A DNA stretch of 50,763 bases from the NCBI GenBank assembly GCA_015499985.1, contig JAAAUF010000166.1, positions 1 to 50,763 of the forward strand. Reading direction: 5' to 3'. The first letter of the stretch is position 1. Each line of letters opens with the position of its first letter. Below are positions 43,479 through 50,763 of the stretch, piece after piece. The notes beneath the pieces were generated by a model. That model had not been told where the DNA came from, did no database searches, and saw nothing but the letters and a program-made list of their open reading frames with translations. The stretch comes from Haplosporangium gracile. Its lineage: Eukaryota; Mortierellomycota; Mortierellomycetes; Mortierellales; Mortierellaceae. Made by a program: the position numbers and the translations under genes.

Positions 43479-46091
43479 ATGCAGCTATCACCTTCCCTCA
43501 GCACAGCTATGCTGCTGCTGCTACGGCTACCCCTCTTCCTCACGACGACCGCCACCATTACACATGTCCAAGCCCAAGCAGTACCGCCACCATCAACACC
43601 TACGCCACCGCCACCAACAACTGGACCCTATAACCCCACACCTCTGTACAACACCCACTCTGTATTCGTCGAAGGACGAGCCCTCTATGTCCACGGAGGA
43701 ATACACAGCGCCAACAATGTAGCATCAGAACAAACATTCGCCCTCGACCTCTCCGTCTCGTGGAAGACCAATCAACCGGCCTTCAAACAGCTTTCTAATG
43801 GGTTTCCTTCCTCTGGAGTCACCAGCGCCTTATTTCAGGACAAGGACACATGGATAATGATGAATGGCAACCAGTTTGCCTTTTATTATATCCAGGCGGA
43901 CGAATGGGACAAGCCCTCCACGCTAACCGAAATGAACCCCATCTCTGGGCTCCCAGCAGTAACGGATTATTCGACGGGACTGATCTATTACGTGAATGGG
44001 TTCGCTAAGCCAGCCGTGAGTGCCACTGCAGTGGGAACGATACCGGTGATGATGACGATAACATACCTTAATGGCTTGTATCAGTTTTCATCAATGACCA
44101 CTTCGACCAGATTCTCGCTTGTCGAAAGTGGGTATGCGAGCTGTTGGAGCACCCTCCGAAAGTCGATCTTTCTTCATGGTGGAATCGCCGGGACGCCTGT
44201 CGCCATTTATCAAAAGGCATTGTTCGAGTTCGATACAGCCAAGTTGGCTTTCACGACGATTAATGATTCCGGTGAATTACCTTCGGCGCGGACTGGACAC
44301 TGTCTGGTAGAGGCGTACAACGGGACCAAGATAGTGCTGTTTGGAGGGGTGAACCAAACGAGCGCAGGATTGTCGGATATCTATATCCTGGATGTCGCGA
44401 CGTTGAAGTGGACGGAGGGGAAGGCGGGCGGAGCTGGTGTCGGAAGGGCGTATGCTGCCTGTGCGGTGACGAATGACAGGTTTGTTGCCTGGGGTGGAGC
44501 CACGAAGATCAATGGCAACTTTGTGGCCGTGACGGCCAGCGCGACGGTTGTTTACGACTTTATTCAGAACAAGTGGATAACAACATTCTCGCCCCTGCGG
44601 ACCAATGCTTCTTCACCAGATCCTGAATCTGACCCCCTTCCACCAACTGCTCCCAGTGGTGAAGAGATCACGTCGTCGTCATCTTCAAAGGGTGTTCTCA
44701 TTGGAGGAATTGCCGGAGGTGTAGTTGTGATTGTTGCGATTGCAGTGTTCATATTCTTTTGTCGCCGTCATGCAGCTCGCAGGAAACAAAAGCGGGAAAA
44801 GCAGATGTCCTTCTCGACCTTTGCTGCCATGCCTGTCGTGACCGCCAGGACTGGTTCTTCCTCAGACGACACTTTCCCAGACCAGCAACAGCAGCAGCAA
44901 AGGAGCAACACAAGGGAGACCGAGAAGAAGGACGACGAAGAGGAGGAGAAAGAACGCGGAAAGGGGAAGCTTGAGGACGACAATAACGGCGGGATTACCT
45001 ATGTCGTCGGAGCACGAGCCATGCCTGCATCCCCTACTGAATCGTTTTTTCGCGATTCCGGCATCATTCCTCAAAGTCGTAACTACCAACAACTACAACA
45101 GCAACAACAGCCACTTCAACAATCACTTCAACAACCACATCAACAATCATTACAGCCACTACAGGAACAACAACAACAACAAGCTTTTCATTCTGCCGGC
45201 GAGATCCCGTTTCCGGCCCCTCCAGTCACCGCTGCGAATGTCCCCACCGGATACACTGTCCCCGTACTCAAGTTCTTTAACCCCACCGCTCCCACCATTC
45301 CCACCGCTCCTACCAGCCCTACCACGACTACTCCCTCCACTACTACCCCCATTTCTATTCCCTCATCGCCTGTAGCGTCCATCTCGCCTCTTCCTCCCCC
45401 CGTAATCCCTCAACGTCCTCAATCACTCATTCCCGGTGGATTCATTGCTCCACGCGTTGTCCACCCACTTTCTTCTTCTCAGCCGAAAGAAGCCCCTATC
45501 AAGATCATGGAGCCTTCTTACACCACCCTCATCCCCTATTTCTCCCCTGTCGCCTCCGTATCCTCTCTTCCTACCTCTCAACATCCTCAATCAATCATTC
45601 CCGTCAACAACAATAACAACAATAACCGAGCCTACACCAACGATCAATACCATGACCAACAAGGAAAAGAAGAACTACATCGCCAACAACAACAACCAAG
45701 ACAACCACCAACAGTCGAATACGATCCAAACTCTTCACCAGCCCTTTCTTATTTGGCCACTAGCTCCCAGTGGACGAGCTCCCTTGGATTCACGTCGGCT
45801 GCTCCTCCTATTCCTGGTGCTACTGGTGTTGGTAGCAATCCTTATTCTACGTTCACTCCATCGCCGTTGTCGAACGCTCCTACTATTGGTCCTACTGCTG
45901 GTGGGAATGCTTATGCCGCTTTCACGCCTTCGCCGTTGTCATGGTATTCTAACAGCCCTGAGGCTAGGAATTCATTGCCGTTTGTTCCTGTTGCGGGCAA
46001 TGGTGCTGGCGGAGGTGGAGATCTGCAGAAGACTGGCGATGGGTTGGTGCCTCCCATTACTCCTCCTCGCAATCCTCACGGCATCCAATAA
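43479..46091 (+). CDS. Kelch-repeat, single-TM receptor-like protein with long Gln/Pro tail
   Basis: Single exon, 870 aa. Residues 1-34 form a signal peptide (LLLLRLPLFLTTTATI core), followed by a Pro/Thr-rich linker. Residues about 45-370 are a kelch-type beta-propeller: SVFVEGRALYVHGGIHSANN, SGVTSALFQDKDTWIMMNGN, RTGHCLVEAYNGTKIVLFGG, LSDIYILDVATLKWTEG and GRAYAACAVTNDRFVAWGGA. A Ser-rich stalk leads to one helix at about 405-428 (IGGIAGGVVVIVAIAVFIFF), then CRRHAARRKQKR. The cytoplasmic tail of about 440 residues is low-complexity (Gln, Pro, Asn, Ser) with internal duplications (SPVASISPLP/SPVASVSSLP; NPYSTFTPSPLS/NAYAAFTPSPLS). A cell-surface or wall-sensing role is inference from topology. 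It is a paralogue of its two neighbours. Confidence 0.85.
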   Translation: MQLSPSLSTAMLLLLRLPLFLTTTATITHVQAQAVPPPSTPTPPPPTTGPYNPTPLYNTHSVFVEGRALYVHGGIHSANNVASEQTFALDLSVSWKTNQPAFKQLSNGFPSSGVTSALFQDKDTWIMMNGNQFAFYYIQADEWDKPSTLTEMNPISGLPAVTDYSTGLIYYVNGFAKPAVSATAVGTIPVMMTITYLNGLYQFSSMTTSTRFSLVESGYASCWSTLRKSIFLHGGIAGTPVAIYQKALFEFDTAKLAFTTINDSGELPSARTGHCLVEAYNGTKIVLFGGVNQTSAGLSDIYILDVATLKWTEGKAGGAGVGRAYAACAVTNDRFVAWGGATKINGNFVAVTASATVVYDFIQNKWITTFSPLRTNASSPDPESDPLPPTAPSGEEITSSSSSKGVLIGGIAGGVVVIVAIAVFIFFCRRHAARRKQKREKQMSFSTFAAMPVVTARTGSSSDDTFPDQQQQQQRSNTRETEKKDDEEEEKERGKGKLEDDNNGGITYVVGARAMPASPTESFFRDSGIIPQSRNYQQLQQQQQPLQQSLQQPHQQSLQPLQEQQQQQAFHSAGEIPFPAPPVTAANVPTGYTVPVLKFFNPTAPTIPTAPTSPTTTTPSTTTPISIPSSPVASISPLPPPVIPQRPQSLIPGGFIAPRVVHPLSSSQPKEAPIKIMEPSYTTLIPYFSPVASVSSLPTSQHPQSIIPVNNNNNNNRAYTNDQYHDQQGKEELHRQQQQPRQPPTVEYDPNSSPALSYLATSSQWTSSLGFTSAAPPIPGATGVGSNPYSTFTPSPLSNAPTIGPTAGGNAYAAFTPSPLSWYSNSPEARNSLPFVPVAGNGAGGGGDLQKTGDGLVPPITPPRNPHGIQ

Positions 46092-46159
46092 TAACTAACA
46101 AAAGGCGGATTCCTTCCACAGTGTCCCCCTTTTTCATTCCATTTTTTTTTTCAACTCGT

Positions 46160-46165
46160 AATAAA
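46160..46165 (+). terminator. Poly-A signal AATAAA
   Basis: AATAAA about 70 bp after the stop of the second kelch gene; its probable 3' processing signal. Confidence 0.55.
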
Positions 46166-47654
46166 GCATTAATTAAGCATTTCAGGAACAAAGAAGTGAA
46201 TATCAAAGGGTTTTACCCACTGGAGAATGTTTGTTTTGTTTTCAATGCACAGCCCAAATGAAAAAAAACACTCGACAAAAAAAGTAAATGAGTTTTCTCC
46301 TTGTTGGAATGAAAAGGGCGTAAGTAGAAATGATTTGATTCCTCGTTTTTTTTTGGATGAATGAAATTCGATGTATCCCGAGGCAAGGCCGAAGCAATGA
46401 ACACAGCAATGCTTGACGGACTGCGACGAAAAAATGAGTGATCCAATTGACAGGAGAATGTTAATTGCTCTTTGAGGGTGGCTGTGAGTTGGAGCACACG
46501 CCAGGCACGAGCGCGCGTCAAGGCTGATGGTTGGTCTGAGGTACTGACCTATGCTATCTTTCTATGTATTTGTCTGTGGGTAGAGGGAAGAGGCATGCAA
46601 AGAGGGAATTGAATTAAAACAAGGTCAAATGAGTAAAGGGGGAGGGGAGGGGGCATGCAGGGGAACAAGAATACGAGAACATAGAGACAGGGAGAGGTCA
46701 GGCTCTCTTTTTCAAAGATCATTACAAAGAAGGACAGAGAAGGAGGCATAAGAAAAACCTTCTTGGCCACCCCCGGTTGGTCAATGGTCACTTTACGTCT
46801 AGGTTTGCATTGCAATGATATGGTGTTTAGCGATGGGCGTGCGAGAGAGCGAGGAGAGCTGGAAGAGAAAGATAGCTGTCTTTGAACCTTCTTTTACCAT
46901 ACTAATATTATTTTTTCTCTTCACCTTCACACTCCTGTGCCGTCTCTTGGCCAATTCCTTCGCTTTTCATCTTCGTCGTAGTTGCTTGCTTTCCTTCTTG
47001 TCTGATGGGGGTTATCTCTGGGTCACTCCGATCGCAAAAAAGCAGCAGATGAAAGGGTAAGAAGAGTGCGAGAGTGATGAAGGAGGAAGAAGGATGAAGA
47101 CGATGGCTCTCATGATAGAATTTCTTTCTTGTGTTCACCAACGTAGACGAACCCATCATGCATGTAATAATAATCAACGGACGGACGGCAACGACAACGA
47201 AAAGTCAACAGCCGACAAACAAACAAGTTGTCACTATTGTTGCGAGTGGCAAAGAAGAATTAAGGTCTGCCTTTGTCGTATCGTAAAATGTTAAACTGAA
47301 AGATATTTGGCGGTGCTGCCAACTGATGTTGGAACCAATCGACATGCATACGCCTATCCCCTCATTCCCCTCTCGGAAAAAGTTGGTTGCTTGCACATTA
47401 TTTGTTTTGCTTAACTGTTGGTGTTCGTGGCTCCGTTGGCGTCTGATCTTCCTTTCCGTCCTCTCGTTTCTTTTTCTTCTCTAGCTCTCTTTCTCCCGTT
47501 CTCGTTTCTTCTTTCTTTTCCTCACGCTTCCGCCCATCCACTAATTCCCTCCCTTCCTGCTTCACGCTCTTTTCTTCTTACCCGTTCTCCTCTTCCCTTC
47601 CTTTCATTTCCCCATTTTTTGTACATAGTTTACCCTCGCGGCCTAAAATCAACC
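46166..47654. other. Intergenic region with C/T-rich leader
   Basis: No supported gene in 1.5 kb. The last 220 bp (about 47430-47650) are C/T-rich and open in frame with the following gene, but the translation there (long Leu/Phe/Ser runs) looks like leader rather than protein. Confidence 0.5.
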
Positions 47655-49337
47655 ATGCGGCTACATGTCTCTCTCAGCGCCACCTTCCTCCTCCTCGCCC
47701 TCTCCTCCTCTCCCTTCACCCATGCCCAATCCGCAATAGCCACCCTCTACGGAGGACAATCCATCTTTATCGAGGGCAAGGGCCTCTACATCCACGGCGG
47801 AACTGTTACTGACGTAAGCGACACGATCAAGAACCCAAGCTCCGGACAGACCTTTGTCATCGACCTTAACAACACCTGGTCGATCGAGAGTCCGAATATC
47901 CGCCCCCTGCCTACCTTGTACCCCTCTGGCGGAACTGGCAGCACATTGTTCAACAACAAGAAGAGTTGGTTCTTGAAGGGTGCTAATGCGATTCACATCT
48001 TTGACATTGAATCCGAGACCTGGGCGCTGGAGAAGGTTGATAATAACATTAACCCGTACCCCTCGCTAGGAGCTGTCGCGGTGCCCATGGATAATGACTA
48101 TGTCTATCTTATCAATGGATACAAAAACGCGACGAACAGCACTGCCCTTATGATGCGATACAACGTCCAGTCCCAGTTGATCGAGCCCATGCATGCCACT
48201 ATGCCCGTCGCAACCGACCATGTTAGTATCTGGAGCACGCTGAAGGGATCTGCATTTATTTATGGAGGTGCTGACTATCTCGACCAGTCGCTCGTCGAGT
48301 TCTTCCCAGGCAACCCTAAAGACATCTCGTCTGTCGAGCGCTCCATCTTTGGCGACATCCCCGCAGGACGGTTCGGACACTGCATGGTCGAAGCTTATAA
48401 TGGAGCCCAGATCTATGTCTTTGGAGGCAACACCAAACAAGGGACTACTTCGGATATTTACAGGATCGATGTGCACTCGATGAGATGGACCCGCCTCAAG
48501 GCAGGCCCAACATACACCGCTAGAGCGTTTGCAGCCTGCGCCGTCAACAACGACATGTTTGTTGCCTGGGGTGGAGCGACATGGGACCCTGCCAACAAGC
48601 GGTACACGGTTGTCACGACCCCTCTTGTCGTCTATAACATGAGGACAGGAGAGTGGCCCTCTACCTTTGACCCATCCCCTGCAGCCAACTCTACCCCGCC
48701 AACAGGTATTCCCGCTCACGACGACAACTCAGGACCACGCCTGATCCCTTTGGGTACCATTCTCGCAGGTGCCGCAGGAGTCCTGCTGTTGGCCGGCGCT
48801 GGTGTCGGAATCTGTTACTGTCGTCGGAAACGACAGACCCGTCGAGGATTGCCCTTCATGAAGGTCGGTGGGCACGATGGCGATGATGACGAGGATAACA
48901 AACACCTTAAACGAACCAAGAATGAACTCTCTTCTTCTCCTCCATCTTCCTATAAGATGAACCACCTCCAAGGCAATGACAACGGCGGTGGAGAGTTGGA
49001 CCAACAACAACAATATCATCAGCAACACCCATACCAGGAACAACAACATCACTACCAACAGGAACTCCTTCTGGACCCCTTTGCAGATTCCACGCATGGT
49101 CATGGTCATTTCGATCTTAGCAAGGGAGGGTATGAAGCGTCTCCTTCGGTGGGTTATCAACAACCCCCGGGCGGGAACCCGTTCGCCTCCGTGTACGATG
49201 CGTCGGTGAAGGTGGATATCAACGACTATGCCAGACCTGGACCCGGAGCTGGTGGACGTAGCTCACAGAGGGTTCCTAGTTATGAAGGCGGGTATACCGG
49301 TGGGTCCTCTGGAGGACGGAGCCCTTACTCGCACTAG
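47655..49337 (+). CDS. Kelch-repeat, single-TM receptor-like protein (third copy)
   Basis: Single exon, 560 aa. The start at 47655 (context TCAACCATGC) is chosen because it gives a clean signal peptide (MRLHVSLSATFLLLALSSSP) aligned with the other copies; the open frame extends 79 codons upstream through the C/T-rich leader. The propeller spans about residues 28-335, with QSIFIEGKGLYIHGG, GRFGHCMVEAYNGAQIYVFG, TSDIYRIDVHSMRWTRL and ARAFAACAVNNDMFVAWGGA. One helix at about 362-387 (LGTILAGAAGVLLLAGAGVG) is followed by CYCRRKRQTRR. The 170-residue tail holds an acidic patch, Gln/His runs and a Gly/Ser end, about 270 residues shorter than in the second copy. Ligand and signalling partner are unknown. 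Confidence 0.87.
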   Translation: MRLHVSLSATFLLLALSSSPFTHAQSAIATLYGGQSIFIEGKGLYIHGGTVTDVSDTIKNPSSGQTFVIDLNNTWSIESPNIRPLPTLYPSGGTGSTLFNNKKSWFLKGANAIHIFDIESETWALEKVDNNINPYPSLGAVAVPMDNDYVYLINGYKNATNSTALMMRYNVQSQLIEPMHATMPVATDHVSIWSTLKGSAFIYGGADYLDQSLVEFFPGNPKDISSVERSIFGDIPAGRFGHCMVEAYNGAQIYVFGGNTKQGTTSDIYRIDVHSMRWTRLKAGPTYTARAFAACAVNNDMFVAWGGATWDPANKRYTVVTTPLVVYNMRTGEWPSTFDPSPAANSTPPTGIPAHDDNSGPRLIPLGTILAGAAGVLLLAGAGVGICYCRRKRQTRRGLPFMKVGGHDGDDDEDNKHLKRTKNELSSSPPSSYKMNHLQGNDNGGGELDQQQQYHQQHPYQEQQHHYQQELLLDPFADSTHGHGHFDLSKGGYEASPSVGYQQPPGGNPFASVYDASVKVDINDYARPGPGAGGRSSQRVPSYEGGYTGGSSGGRSPYSH

Positions 49338-50352
49338 ACAGTGTGTACACAAATTGGTCATTCACTAGTTCTTTTTCATAAACCTTTTTTTTACTTTCAT
49401 TTACCTTGCAGAAGGGGATGCTAGCAAGAAGAGAGAGCAGAGTGATGTGACAAAGTGAATGAAGTTGGGCAGTCGGTCTTTTAGAAGTAAGGAGAATGAG
49501 TGATGGCAAGATGAATGTGTCGAGTGATTGGGAAGGTGATGAGTGAGTGGATGAAACAGAGAGACGAAGGAGCCAAAAGAAAATATAAAAATGTTGTTGA
49601 TCAGTGGAGTCTCAAGAACCAGTCAACCATATCAGTCTCAAGCACTGATCAAACTCGCAACAACACGAACGCGTCAGCCTAGTTTCATCGTCGAGTCCAC
49701 GGCGCGACTTTTTTTTTTCTTTTTTTCTTTATTGTCCGCAGTTATTGCAACAGTACGTCTGTTGATTTTCGTCACGCCAATTGTTCTGTGTCGAGTGCGA
49801 TCTTATTATTTAACGATTATGACGGAGCGGGATAGCCAACAAGGACAAAGGCAAAAGGACAGGGTCCAAAGCATTAAGTTTCGTCCCCTCCGTTGCTTGC
49901 CAAGAACGAGATGAACCAGGGACAAAGTCCCGTTGTCCATGCATTGCTTCTCTTCTTCTCCCTTTTCATCTCTCTCAAAAGCGTGATTTTTTGCAAGAGT
50001 TACTCCGTTCCCGTTACACCCGCCTTCCATCTACATCCATCTGAAGGACCGCGCGAAAAGTGCTTCCCCTCCCCTTCCCTCTTCCCTCTTCCCTCTTCCC
50101 TCTTCTCTCCATGAACATTTAACAAGCAAAGGAACGAGGGAAGACAAACAATTACGATATGTTGCTCATGCCACTTCGCACTTTCAAGCACCAAAACGCG
50201 GCGTTTGTCTGTCCACTGTCCGTCTTCCTTTCCTACCTTGTATTTCTCTCCCTTCTTTCTCCCTCTCATGCAATTGATTGCCTTCCCTTTCTGGACTTGA
50301 TCTCATATTTTTTTTCTGTTTCTTGGCTCGGCGAAACCTAAATCGGCGTTTT
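49338..50352. other. Intergenic region, no gene seen
   Basis: No convincing frame. Contains four tandem TTCCCTC units at about 50076-50104 and one copy of GCCAAGAACG (49899-49908) that recurs in the palindrome at 50353. Confidence 0.5.
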
Positions 50353-50372
50353 GCCAAGAACGTATTCTTGGC
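50353..50372. promoter_or_regulatory. Perfect 20-bp palindromic element
   Basis: GCCAAGAA-CGTA-TTCTTGGC: two exact 8-bp arms around CGTA, 39 bp upstream of a TATA box and 107 bp upstream of an ATG. Its position and dyad symmetry suggest a site for a dimeric regulator. No known fungal consensus is matched; heat-shock elements have a two-base gap between GAA and TTC, here it is four. Confidence 0.5.
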
Positions 50373-50410
50373 TTCTGTGCTCTCACGCACTCTCAAACAA
50401 GGATGAAAAA

Positions 50411-50420
50411 TATATATAAG
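50411..50420 (+). promoter_or_regulatory. TATA box
   Basis: TATATATAAG, 60-69 bp upstream of the ATG at 50480, with a C/T-rich stretch between them. It is the clearest TATA element in the window. Confidence 0.6.
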
Positions 50421-50479
50421 AGCGCACACGCCCGCAACCATCCATCTTTTTCCCATTATTCACCCTCTCTCTCTCAAAA

Positions 50480-50713
50480 ATGGCGGCACACTGCAACAAC
50501 AGCAACTCGAGCAGTCAGTTCCCTTCCGTCTGCTGTGTTCACAACACAGAGTCCCAGCCTTTGCTCGGTCACCATAACGCCCATCACGCCTCTAGTGGCT
50601 CTCAGTATCAGTATCAATCACCACCCCCAGCGTACCATGTTGACATGACTGGCAACAACAAGAATGGCCACTGTACTTCTTCACATGGTCCCGTCCAGCA
50701 ACAATGTAATTGA
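50480..50713 (+). CDS. Small or 5'-partial hypothetical protein
   Basis: An ATG preceded by a C/T-rich leader and a TATA box opens 77 codons: MAAHCNNSNSSSQFPSVCCV, then SQPLLGHHNAHHASSG and SPPPAYHVDMTGNNKNG, stopping at 50711-50713. The composition (Asn, Ser, His, Gln, several Cys) is low-complexity. A GTAATT at the end (CAACAAT|GTAATT) could be a splice donor, in which case this is only exon 1 and the rest lies beyond the window. No family is recognised. Confidence 0.45.
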   Translation: MAAHCNNSNSSSQFPSVCCVHNTESQPLLGHHNAHHASSGSQYQYQSPPPAYHVDMTGNNKNGHCTSSHGPVQQQCN

Positions 50714-50745
50714 GCAGCCTTCTCTCTTATTGGCACACAACGCTT

Positions 50746-50763
50746 CCCCCCCCCCCCCCCCCC
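50746..50763. other. Poly-C run at window end
   Basis: Eighteen C residues end the window; probably a scaffold edge or sequencing artefact. Confidence 0.7.

Noticed and set aside
46815..47060. Plus-strand frame with a hydrophobic segment
   Set aside because: The segment is a Phe/Leu stretch from a C/T-rich tract; no support beyond the open frame.
47418..47654. N-terminal extension of the third kelch protein
   Set aside because: The extension is the C/T-rich leader read through. It begins with a non-AUG codon or none, and a clean signal peptide starts at 47655.
49591..49914. Plus-strand frame of 107 codons
   Set aside because: Its middle is a poly-Phe run from a T tract, and no splice or homology evidence supports it.
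1..50763. tRNA and rRNA genes
   Set aside because: Looked for T-loop (GGTTCGANTCC-like) and box A patterns by eye on both strands and found no pair with a foldable acceptor stem; a covariance-model scan could still find one.

Overview
This is nuclear DNA of a filamentous fungus. The protein-coding genes carry short GT-AG introns (about 80-440 bp) with recognisable branch and acceptor sequences. Regulatory proteins are rich in Gln, Ser and His, promoters are pyrimidine-rich, and the gene content is fungal: a fungal-specific transcription factor, a Dfg10-type polyprenol reductase, a Dim1/Dib1 splicing factor, a Spo71/Mug56-like PH protein, and expanded F-box/LRR and kelch families. The overall style suggests an early-diverging lineage such as Mortierellomycotina. 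That placement is inference; no marker gene is present to prove it. The window starts in poly-A, ends in poly-C and holds two short N runs (15025-15032 and 31877-31886), so it looks like a draft scaffold.

Layout. 0.7-1.5 kb: a weak multi-exon candidate gene. 2.4-3.4 kb (-): a decayed LRR gene. 3.5-3.9 kb (-): a small hypothetical. 4.0-8.6 kb (-): a four-exon fungal transcription factor. 9.8-11.1 kb (+): polyprenol reductase. 11.3-13.6 kb (+): two decayed F-box/LRR copies. 13.8-14.4 kb (-): Dib1. 15.3-17.5 kb (+): a five-exon membrane glycosyltransferase. 19.5-23.0 kb (+): a five-exon GT-B protein resembling the N-terminal half of L-arabinokinase. 23.1-26.1 kb (-): three more decayed F-box/LRR pieces of the same family as the 11-13 kb copies. 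27.6-32.7 kb (+): the four-exon Spo71-like PH protein. 33.2-34.8 kb (-): a decayed F-box/LRR gene next to its intact relative at 35.5-37.6 kb (-). 38.1-40.6 kb: a transposon graveyard with a Tc1/mariner relic, a roughly 42-bp-periodic array of hairpin-like units and a broken chromodomain Ty3/gypsy fragment. 40.8-49.3 kb (+): three tandem paralogous kelch ectodomain/single-TM genes, the first a pseudogene. The right end holds the 5' part of a small gene behind a TATA box and a perfect palindrome.

How it fits together. Single-copy housekeeping genes (polyprenol reductase for dolichol synthesis, Dib1 for the U5 snRNP, the glycosyltransferases) sit between fast-turnover families. The F-box/LRR copies are mostly dead, and at least four share one N-terminal signature. 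The kelch trio shows birth and death within one cluster. The most unusual structural signal is the hairpin array at 38568-38862, where arm sequences change but remain complementary.
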